Shown: positions 58,478 through 64,000 of the stretch, in pieces
Layout of the letters: every line of letters starts with the position of its first letter
Numbering within the stretch: the stretch's first letter is position 1
Assembly: GCF_022842145.1 (NCBI RefSeq)
Contig: NZ_JALHQD010000003.1
Location: 186,001-250,000 of the forward strand
From: Tabrizicola sp.
GTDB lineage: Bacteria; Pseudomonadota; Alphaproteobacteria; Rhodobacterales; Rhodobacteraceae
DNA length: 64,000 nt
Direction of reading: 5' to 3'
The notes under the pieces: model-generated
The model's input: the letters and a program-made list of their open reading frames with translations, nothing else
Told to the model about the DNA's origin: nothing
The model's database searches: none
Translations under genes and position numbers: made by a program

Positions 58478-58503
58478 GTGGCAGCCCTGGATGGGGCTGC
58501 CAC
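58478..58503 (-). terminator. Stem-loop after frcA
   Basis: GTGGCAGCCC (58478-58487) and GGGCTGCCAC (58494-58503) form a perfect 10-base stem with a 6-base loop, 7 bases after the frcA stop. On the minus strand no strong T-run follows. It likely ends the transporter transcript. Confidence 0.65.
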
Positions 58504-58510
58504 GCGAAGG

Positions 58511-59287
58511 TCAGGCGACCTCGGTCACGCCTTCGGGCACTTTCGCACCGGTCATGAAGGCCACGGCGTCGGACATCGAGTAATCCTGCGGCTTGATCAC
58601 GCAGAGCCGGCGGCCAAGGCGGTGGATGTGGATGCGGTCGGCGACCTCGAACACGTGGGGCATGTTGTGGCTGATCAGGATGATCGGGATGCCCCGGCTG
58701 CGGACGTCGCGGATCAGTTCCAGCACCCGGCGGCTTTCCTTGACCCCCAGAGCGGCGGTGGGTTCGTCCAGGATCACGACCTTCGAGCCGAAGGCGGCGG
58801 CACGGGCCACGGCCACGCCCTGACGCTGGCCGCCCGAGAGGGTTTCCACCGCCTGGTTGATGTTCTGGATCGTCATCAGGCCCAGTTCGTTCAGCTTTTC
58901 CCGCGCGAAGGCCTGCATCTTCTGCCGGTCCAGCTGGCGGAAGACCGTGCCCATGATGCCGGGTTTGCGGATCTCGCGGCCCATGAACATGTTGTCGGCG
59001 ATGGAGAGGGCGGGGGACATGGCGAGGGTCTGGTAGACCGTCTCGATCCCGGCGTTGCGCGCCTCGATGGGCGTGCGGAACTGGATCTGCTGGCCTTCCA
59101 GCCGGATCTCGCCATCGTCGGGGATCACCGCGCCCGAGATCGCCTTGATGAGCGTGGACTTCCCCGCGCCGTTGTCGCCGATGACGGCCAGGATCTCGCC
59201 CGGCATCAGCTCGAAGTCGCAGTTGTCCAGCGCGGTGACCTTGCCGTAGCGCTTCACCAGCCCGCGTGCGGTCAGAATGGGTTCCAT
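58511..59287 (-). CDS. frcA: Sugar ABC transporter ATP-binding protein (FrcA-like)
   Basis: This 258-residue ATPase has Walker A IGDNGAGKSTLIKA, signature LSGGQRQGVAVARA, Walker B VVILDEPTAALG and switch His in LISHN. It has a single nucleotide-binding domain, whereas most ribose-type ATPases have two; this matches FrcA of Sinorhizobium fructose uptake. It follows frcC after 10 bases. It powers sugar import by the FrcBC permease complex. Confidence 0.9.
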   Translation of the reverse strand: MEPILTARGLVKRYGKVTALDNCDFELMPGEILAVIGDNGAGKSTLIKAISGAVIPDDGEIRLEGQQIQFRTPIEARNAGIETVYQTLAMSPALSIADNMFMGREIRKPGIMGTVFRQLDRQKMQAFAREKLNELGLMTIQNINQAVETLSGGQRQGVAVARAAAFGSKVVILDEPTAALGVKESRRVLELIRDVRSRGIPIILISHNMPHVFEVADRIHIHRLGRRLCVIKPQDYSMSDAVAFMTGAKVPEGVTEVA

Positions 59288-59297
59288 GATGTCCTCC

Positions 59298-60377
59298 TCA
59301 GGCCGATACCTTGCGGATCCACTGGTCGACCGCGACGGCGGCGATGATCAGCACGCCGGTCAGCAGAACCTTCCATTGCGGGTCCGCGTTCATCATGTTC
59401 AGGCCCATCGACATGATGCCGACGATGAGCGTGCCGAAGAGCACCCCCAGGATCGAGCCGCGTCCCCCGAAGAGCGAGATGCCCCCGATCACGGTCGCGG
59501 TGATGGCCTGCAGGTTGAAGTCGGTGACCACGGTCGACGGCGAAATCGAGCCGTTGCGGCCGATGGACACCCAGGCGGCAAGGCCCGCGATGACCCCCGC
59601 CAGAGTGTAGACCCCGATCAGGACCTTCTTGGTGCTGATCCCCGCAAGTTCGGCGGCATCCGAGTCGTCGCCCACCGCATAGATGTGGCGGCCGAAGGCG
59701 GTGTGGTTCAGCATGAACCACAGCGCGACATAAAGCGCGATCATCGCGACGACACCGTAGGTCACTACGGCGGGTCCGACGCGGAAGTTCTGGCCGAAGA
59801 TGTGCAGAAGCTGGGTCTGGGCGGTCAGGTCGGCCTCGCGCATCGTGGCGTTCTCGGAATAGATCAGGCAGATCGCCATGATGATGTTCCAGGTGCCTAG
59901 CGTCACGATGAACGGAGGCAGCCTGAGGCGGGCCACGAGATTGCCGTTCACGAAGCCCCAGAGGGCGGCCACCACGAAGCCCGCGATCAGTGCAAGGACT
60001 GCCGGGACAGCGAAGTCGCCGGGCGAGCCGTCGCTCAGCACCCAGTTGCCCATCACCACGAAGGAAAAGACCATGATCACGCCGATGGCGAGGTCGATGC
60101 CCGCGGTCAGCACGACCAGCGTCTGGGCCGCGGCCAGGATGCCGACGACGGCGACCTGCTGCATGACCAGCGTCAGTGTGTAGGCGCTGAAGAACCGGTC
60201 GCCCGCGAAGATGCCGAAGAAGGCGATCAGCCCGATCAGCACGATCAGCGGCACCAGCGCCGGATTGCCGTGCAGCAGGTGCTGCAGCTTGGACAGGGCC
60301 GACTTCCGTTCCTCGAAGTGGGCGACGGTCTGGTCCGCGCCCTTGCTGGCGCTTTCGAAGTCCTGTGATTGGGTCAT
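59298..60377 (-). CDS. frcC: Sugar ABC transporter permease (FrcC-like)
   Basis: This 359-residue permease of the BPD_transp_2 type has about ten helices, GIDLAIGVIMVFSFVVMGNWVL, the conserved NGNLVARLRLPPFIVTLGTW, and GHIYAVGDDSDAAELAGI-type sequence before the EAA-like loop. The ATG at 60377 (MTQSQDFESASKG) is preferred over 60410. It lies downstream of frcB, from which it is separated by a strong hairpin. The N-terminal 50 residues are cytoplasmic. Confidence 0.9.
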   Translation of the reverse strand: MTQSQDFESASKGADQTVAHFEERKSALSKLQHLLHGNPALVPLIVLIGLIAFFGIFAGDRFFSAYTLTLVMQQVAVVGILAAAQTLVVLTAGIDLAIGVIMVFSFVVMGNWVLSDGSPGDFAVPAVLALIAGFVVAALWGFVNGNLVARLRLPPFIVTLGTWNIIMAICLIYSENATMREADLTAQTQLLHIFGQNFRVGPAVVTYGVVAMIALYVALWFMLNHTAFGRHIYAVGDDSDAAELAGISTKKVLIGVYTLAGVIAGLAAWVSIGRNGSISPSTVVTDFNLQAITATVIGGISLFGGRGSILGVLFGTLIVGIMSMGLNMMNADPQWKVLLTGVLIIAAVAVDQWIRKVSA

Positions 60378-60433
60378 GCCTCTGGTCCCCTCCCCATTGG
60401 TCCTGTTCATCCTGCCTCAACCTGCGGCTTGAA

Positions 60434-60460
60434 GAAAGGGCGGCACGTGGCCGCCCTTTC
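60434..60460 (-). terminator. Intra-operon hairpin between frcB and frcC
   Basis: A perfect 11-base stem (GAAAGGGCGGC/GCCGCCCTTTC, 60434-60444 and 60450-60460) with a 5-base loop lies 41 bases after the frcB stop and 56 bases before the frcC start. It may cause partial termination or protect frcB mRNA, raising the binding protein over the permease. Confidence 0.75.
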
Positions 60461-60501
60461 CGTTCCCTGCCGTTACCGGCGGGTCATGCCTTGGTCAGGT
60501 C

Positions 60502-61524
60502 TCAACCCCAGCAGAGCTCGGTGCCCTTGGTGGTGTCGATCGAGGTCACGCCTTCGGCTGGCTTGTCGGTGACAAGCGCCACACCGGTGTCGAAGAAGGC
60601 CTTGCCTTCGGTCGGAGCCGGCTTGGATCCGTCAGCGGCGAACTTGGCGATGGCTTCCACGCCCAGAGCCGCCATTGCCAGCGGGTACTGCTGCGAGGTG
60701 GCGCCGATCACGCCGTCCTTGACCGAGGCAACGCCCGGGCAGCCGCCGTCGACCGAAACGATCAGGACCTGGCTTTCCATGCCCACGGCCTTCAGCGCCT
60801 GGTAGGCGCCCACGGCTGCGGGTTCGTTGATGGTGTGGACGACGTTGATGCCCGGGTCCTTCTGGAGAAGGTTCTCCATCGCCTTGCGGCCACCCTCTTC
60901 GTTGCCGTTGGTCACGTCATGCCCGACGATGCGCGCATCATCCTCGTCGCCGATGTCGTTGGCGTCCTTCACGTCGATCCCGAAGCCCATCATGAAGCCC
61001 TGGTTGCGCAGGACGTCGACGGTCGGCTCGGACGGGGTCAGGTTCAGGAAGGCGATCTTGGCGTTGGCGGCTTCCGCACCCAGGGTCGCTGCAGCCCAGG
61101 CGCCGATCAGGCGGCCGGCTTCCAGGTTGTCGGTGGCGAAGGTCGCGTCGGCAGCGTCAGCCGGATCAAGGGGCGTGTCCAGCGCGATGACAAGGAGGCC
61201 TGCTTCGCGGGCCTTTGCCAGCGGTCCGGTGATCGCCTTGGTGTCCGAAGCGGCGATCAGGATGCCCTTGGCGCCGTCGGCGATGCAGCTTTCCACCGCA
61301 GCCACCTGGCTGTCATGGTCGCCGTCAACCTTGCCGGCGTAGGACTTCAGGGTCACGCCAAGCTCGGCGGCCTTGGCTTCGGCGCCTTCCTTCATCTTCA
61401 CGAAGAAGGGGTTGGTGTCGGTCTTGGTGATCAGGCAGGCCGAGACGCCGTCCTGTGCAGAGGCGAAGCCAGCCGACAGGGCCAGCGCGCCCGCGCCCAG
61501 CAGGGCTTTGGTGATGATCTTCAT
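60502..61524 (-). CDS. frcB: Sugar ABC transporter substrate-binding protein (FrcB-like)
   Basis: This 340-residue periplasmic binding protein has a signal peptide ([23 protein letters not shown]). The type-I PBP fold is marked by [30 protein letters not shown], a central [33 protein letters not shown], and [21 protein letters not shown]. It resembles FrcB of the fructose transporter of rhizobia. The sugar is inferred, not proven. It is the first gene of frcBCA and is divergent from the RbsD/FucU and ROK genes. Confidence 0.9.
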   Translation of the reverse strand: MKIITKALLGAGALALSAGFASAQDGVSACLITKTDTNPFFVKMKEGAEAKAAELGVTLKSYAGKVDGDHDSQVAAVESCIADGAKGILIAASDTKAITGPLAKAREAGLLVIALDTPLDPADAADATFATDNLEAGRLIGAWAAATLGAEAANAKIAFLNLTPSEPTVDVLRNQGFMMGFGIDVKDANDIGDEDDARIVGHDVTNGNEEGGRKAMENLLQKDPGINVVHTINEPAAVGAYQALKAVGMESQVLIVSVDGGCPGVASVKDGVIGATSQQYPLAMAALGVEAIAKFAADGSKPAPTEGKAFFDTGVALVTDKPAEGVTSIDTTKGTELCWG

Positions 61525-61541
61525 GGTCTTCCTCCCAAGGT

Positions 61542-61559
61542 GGGGGCAGTTTCGCCCCC
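61542..61559 (-). promoter_or_regulatory. Small stem in the frcB leader
   Basis: GGGGGC (61542-61547) and GCCCCC (61554-61559) form a 6-base stem close to the ribosome site (GGGAGGAAG) of frcB on the minus strand. It could modulate translation or mRNA stability. Confidence 0.3.
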
Positions 61560-61605
61560 GTTTCGAAATTCGTGCACCGGGCCGTGAAGCCCTGCGACGG
61601 AGGAC

Positions 61606-61634
61606 AAGAAAGCTGATTCCCTGCCTTGCGTCAA
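61606..61634 (-). promoter_or_regulatory. Candidate frcB promoter
   Basis: Read on the minus strand, TTGACG (61629-61634) and a weak TTTCTT (61606-61611) are 17 bases apart. The palindromic operator lies just upstream. No better candidate was seen in the 226-base divergent region. Confidence 0.3.
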
Positions 61635-61640
61635 GATAAT

Positions 61641-61657
61641 TAAATCACTCTGATTTA
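61641..61657. promoter_or_regulatory. Palindromic operator candidate between frcB and rbsD/ROK genes
   Basis: TAAATCA-CTC-TGATTTA is a perfect 7-base inverted repeat in the AT-rich centre of the divergent region. On the plus strand, TTGACA (61661-61666) follows closely, with a weak CAGTCT at 61684-61689 as possible -10. It is well placed for the ROK regulator encoded downstream to control both transcripts. Confidence 0.55.
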
Positions 61658-61750
61658 TTATTGACAGCAGCGGCTTCCGGTCGCAGTCTGCGCCATGAAA
61701 GACCGGGGCGATCGCCTCCGTCGCGCCGTACCCGGGAGGAGGGGGAGGCC

Positions 61751-62185
61751 ATGCTGATCGGTATACCGCCCCTCTTGGGGCCCGACTTTCTTGCGGTTCT
61801 GCGCGGCATGGGCCACGGGGACGAGCTTGCCATTGTGGATGGCAACTATCCAGCCGTTGACCACGCACGTCGGCTGGTCCGCGCCGATGGGCACGGGCTT
61901 CTGGCCGTGGTCGGGGCGGTGCTGACGGTGATGCCGCTGGATATGGCTGTCCCGGCAGCACTGTTCCGCGCCAGTCTGAACAATGACCCCGCCCAGTCGG
62001 GTGACATCCACCGCAGGATCGACGCCCTCTTTGCGCGGATGGCTCCGGGACTGGCCGTGGTGCCTTTGTCGGGCGAGGCGCTCTATCCGCGCATCCGGGC
62101 GGCACATGCGATCGTGGCGACCAGCGAGACGGCGCTGTTCGCGAACGTGATCCTCCGCAAGGGGGTTATCGGTCCGGCGGGCTGA
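61751..62185 (+). CDS. RbsD/FucU family sugar mutarotase-like protein
   Basis: This 144-residue protein has the family layout: IPPLLGPDFLAVLRGMGHGDELAIVDGNYPA with the conserved GHGD-x-D, and ALYPRIRAAHAIVATSETALFANVILRKGV. RbsD and FucU interconvert sugar anomers for uptake or kinase use. GGGGGAGG precedes the ATG at 61751; the frame upstream is not conserved. The ROK gene follows after 4 bases. Its neighbourhood suggests the transported sugar needs anomer change. Confidence 0.9.
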   Translation: MLIGIPPLLGPDFLAVLRGMGHGDELAIVDGNYPAVDHARRLVRADGHGLLAVVGAVLTVMPLDMAVPAALFRASLNNDPAQSGDIHRRIDALFARMAPGLAVVPLSGEALYPRIRAAHAIVATSETALFANVILRKGVIGPAG

Positions 62186-62189
62186 TCGC

Positions 62190-63395
62190 ATGCAGGACGT
62201 CTCGCCCAACTCGCTGGAGGTTCTGCGCGGCACCAATCAGTCGGGCATGCGCGACCACAACGAACGTCTGGTCCTGTCGCTGGTCCGGCGGCATGGGGCG
62301 CTGGCGAAGTCCGACATCGCGCGGATGACGGGGCTCTCGGCGCAGACGGTCAGCGTGATCATGCGGGGGCTGGAGCAGGACGGGCTTCTGGAACGTGGCC
62401 AGCCGGTGCGGGGCAAGGTGGGGCAACCCTCGGTCCCGATGTCGCTGGCCGCCGAAGGGGCGTTCTTTCTGGGGCTGAAGGTTGGGCGACGGTCGGCGGA
62501 CCTTGTGCTGACCGATTTCCGGGGTCGGCTGCGGGCGGCGCGGCGGAAGGTCTATCGCTATCCCACGCCGGACACGGTGGTCGGCTTCGTGCGTGAGGCG
62601 GCTCCGGCGCTGGCGAGGGAGTTGCCGGTTGCGCTGCGAAGCCGGGTGATGGGGATGGGCGTGGCGATGCCGTTCCAGCTGTGGAACTGGGTGTCGATCA
62701 TCGGCGCGCCGCAGTCCGAAATGGACGCGTGGCGGACCCGCGATCTGGCGGCAGAGCTGGGGGCCGCCACGGGCCTGCCGGTCTATGTCCAGAACGACGC
62801 GACCTCGGCCTGCGGGGCGGAGCTGATCTTCGGGACGGGGGAGCGGCCGAAGGACTTCCTCTATTTCTACTTCGGGACCTTCATCGGGGGTGGGCTGGTG
62901 ATGAACGGCCAGCTGTTCCTGGGGCGGACCGGCAACGCGGCGGCGGTGGGGTCGATCCAGGTACCCGCGCCGGGCGGGGGAACACGTCGGCTGATCGACC
63001 TGGCCTCGATGTCGGTGCTGGCCGAGGCGATGGAGGCGGCGGGCGAGGGGTCGGACCACCTCTGGTCGCAGCACGATCGCTGGGAGGTCTCGGAGAGGGT
63101 ACTGTCGGCTTGGCTGAATCAGGCGGCAGGGGCGCTGGCCCATGCCACGCTGGCGGCGGCGGCGCTGCTGGAGATCGAGGCGGTGCTGATCGACGGGTGG
63201 ATGCCTTTGGGGGTGCGGGCCGAACTGGTGCGGCGGACCCGGGGGGCGTTGCTGGGGCTGGACCTTGCCGGGATCGAGCCGCCGTTGATCCGGGAGGGGA
63301 CGGTGGGGGCGGACGCCCGGGCTCTGGGGGCCGCAGCGATTCCGTTGTCGCAGAGGTATCTGATCGACCAGAACGCGGCCGTGCGGGAGGGGTAG
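62190..63395 (+). CDS. ROK-family transcriptional regulator
   Basis: This 401-residue protein has an N-terminal winged helix-turn-helix (LVRRHGALAKSDIARMTGLSAQTVSVIMRGLEQDGLLERG, about residues 31-70) and a ROK domain with VQNDATSACGAELIFG and YFGTFIGGGLVMNG. The typical ROK zinc motif CxCGxxGCxE is absent, and no kinase-type DxGxT phosphate motif is obvious. It therefore probably senses sugar without enzymatic activity. It is divergent from frcBCA and likely represses it. It ends with a hairpin and the GGGATATTTG motif. Confidence 0.9.
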   Translation: MQDVSPNSLEVLRGTNQSGMRDHNERLVLSLVRRHGALAKSDIARMTGLSAQTVSVIMRGLEQDGLLERGQPVRGKVGQPSVPMSLAAEGAFFLGLKVGRRSADLVLTDFRGRLRAARRKVYRYPTPDTVVGFVREAAPALARELPVALRSRVMGMGVAMPFQLWNWVSIIGAPQSEMDAWRTRDLAAELGAATGLPVYVQNDATSACGAELIFGTGERPKDFLYFYFGTFIGGGLVMNGQLFLGRTGNAAAVGSIQVPAPGGGTRRLIDLASMSVLAEAMEAAGEGSDHLWSQHDRWEVSERVLSAWLNQAAGALAHATLAAAALLEIEAVLIDGWMPLGVRAELVRRTRGALLGLDLAGIEPPLIREGTVGADARALGAAAIPLSQRYLIDQNAAVREG

Positions 63396-63562
63396 TGCCC
63401 GCGTGTGGGCAGGGGTGCGGGGTTTTTGGATTCAAGGGGTTGGGTGTGGGCGTTTACGGTTTGGTAACGGGTGCCCCCCCACCCCAGCCCTCCCCCACGG
63501 AGGGGTGTGCGTTTGGCTGGCATTGGTGTGGGGGCCGCAAGGGAGCCCCCTCTGGCGGGCGG

Positions 63563-63601
63563 CCGGGGGTTTCACACCCCCGGACCCCCGTGGGATATTT
63601 G
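63563..63601 (+). repeat. Hairpin plus GGGATATTTG motif after the ROK gene (copy C)
   Basis: CCGGGGGT (63563-63570) and ACCCCCGG (63576-63583) form a perfect 8-base stem, followed by ACCCCCGTGGGATATTTG. Hairpin position and tail match copy A after glcD. It lies about 170 bases after the ROK stop. The preceding 170 bases hold no gene but are rich in G-runs and a further possible stem (GGGGGC/GCCCCC near 63530-63550). Confidence 0.65.
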
Positions 63602-63645
63602 AGAACAGGCAAGAGTCGAGACAGTGTGGGGGCTGCAAGCTTATT

Positions 63646-63999
63646 TCATGCCCTCCAGATCAACTCTGTATCCTTGTTAGTCCGCATTATATGAATCTGG
63701 TTGATCCCGGACTTGTTGATCCTGTCGGCGGCGCGCCTAAAGTTCTGTTCATAGTTGGGCGGCGGAAGTATTGTCGCAATCTCGCGTCCAACTCTAGTAA
63801 ATTGAATATTCTTCCAGCTTGACTTACTGTCGATAGAGAAAAGAATTAAAATGGAAATGTCTTCCGCTCTAAACGGGCTCCAAGCTGAGAATCCTTGGAA
63901 GACAGGATTGAACGGAGGCAAGTACTGTACAGAAGTGGTTGGGGCCATTAATCCCGCTTCTGCAAGCCTCATCCAACGAGAGTAGCCCGACCCACGGTC
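63646..63999 (-). CDS. C-terminal part of an unknown protein, running off the right edge
   Basis: The minus-strand frame is open from the window edge to the stop at 63646 (117 residues visible). An internal ATG at 63972 gives 108 residues, but the frame continues upstream without a stop (GSGYSRW before it), so the gene very likely starts outside. The visible part has a hydrophobic-charged pattern (SAWSPFRAEDISILILFSIDSKSSWKNIQFTRVGREIATIL). The G-R-E-L/I pattern resembles C-termini of some large uncharacterised or defence-linked proteins, but I cannot name a family. It is AT-richer than the rest. Confidence 0.5.
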   Translation of the reverse strand, partial: DRGSGYSRWMRLAEAGLMAPTTSVQYLPPFNPVFQGFSAWSPFRAEDISILILFSIDSKSSWKNIQFTRVGREIATILPPPNYEQNFRRAADRINKSGINQIHIMRTNKDTELIWRA

Positions 64000-64000
64000 G

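Noticed and set aside
1-64000. CRISPR arrays, tRNA or rRNA genes, transposases
   Set aside because: No regularly spaced repeats, no cloverleaf sequences with the usual TTC-A/G motif, and no transposase or integrase motif were seen by eye. A covariance search could still find a small RNA.

Overview
The window reads as high-GC alphaproteobacterial chromosome, most likely from a Rhodobacteraceae/Paracoccaceae genus. The clues are the gene content (MrpA with a fused MrpB tail, FrcBCA-type sugar transporter, GlcDEF, an ALDH16-type double aldehyde dehydrogenase, plant/alpha-type GshA, a pyrB/pyrC-like/plsY operon), ATGA/GTGA overlaps within operons, and several families of intergenic stem-loops. 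No rRNA, tRNA, CRISPR array, transposase or phage gene was seen. Genes are densely packed and no gene-free stretch exceeds 300 bases.

Layout. 1-3.8 kb: 3' part of a GMC oxidoreductase, hydroxypyruvate isomerase with a DUF1285 gene, and a divergent nucleoside-phosphorylase-like gene. 3.98-10.7 kb: a tightly coupled MoxR ATPase / DUF58 / BatA-DUF4159 / VWA-like membrane-protein operon. 10.9-16.7 kb: FAD amine oxidase, DUF599 membrane protein, and glcDEF for glycolate oxidation. 16.8-25.8 kb: two tandem secreted trypsin-like proteins, an Hsp20 gene with a heat-shock-type promoter and structured leader, a Cys/Met PLP enzyme, an ECF sigma factor coupled to a membrane-anchored VWA protein, a DUF3857/transglutaminase protein and a small exported peptidoglycan-binding-like protein. 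25.9-34.1 kb (minus strand): aminotransferase, SDR, YghU-type GST, succinate-semialdehyde dehydrogenase, a coiled-coil membrane protein with an OmpA-domain protein, and ubiA. rsmE, a membrane protein, gshA and pepT follow on the plus strand.

38.3-43.4 kb is an eight-gene minus-strand operon. It runs from pyrB, through five small genes (three with PH-like membrane architecture and one only 39 codons long), to a dihydroorotase homologue that has lost its metal-binding and catalytic residues, then plsY. 43.5-47.8 kb holds a membrane protein, moaB, a LysE-family exporter, a uracil-DNA glycosylase, a DsbD-alpha-like protein and yqgE. 47.9-48.9 kb is an AT-richer island with two orphan genes and two pairs of palindromic REP-like repeats. 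48.9-58.2 kb carries the ALDH16-type enzyme, deoC and a six-gene Mrp Na+/H+ antiporter operon. 58.5-63.4 kb is a sugar ABC transporter (frcA, frcC, frcB) divergent from an RbsD/FucU protein and a ROK regulator, with a palindromic operator candidate between them. An AT-richer partial gene runs off the right edge.

The points most worth following up are the PH-like genes inserted between pyrB and a catalytically dead pyrC, the covarying triple-hairpin repeats, the REP doublets around an orphan gene, and the sigma/VWA pair in which the VWA protein may act as anti-sigma factor. Most enzymes here are ordinary, and I found no system that I can call clearly new.
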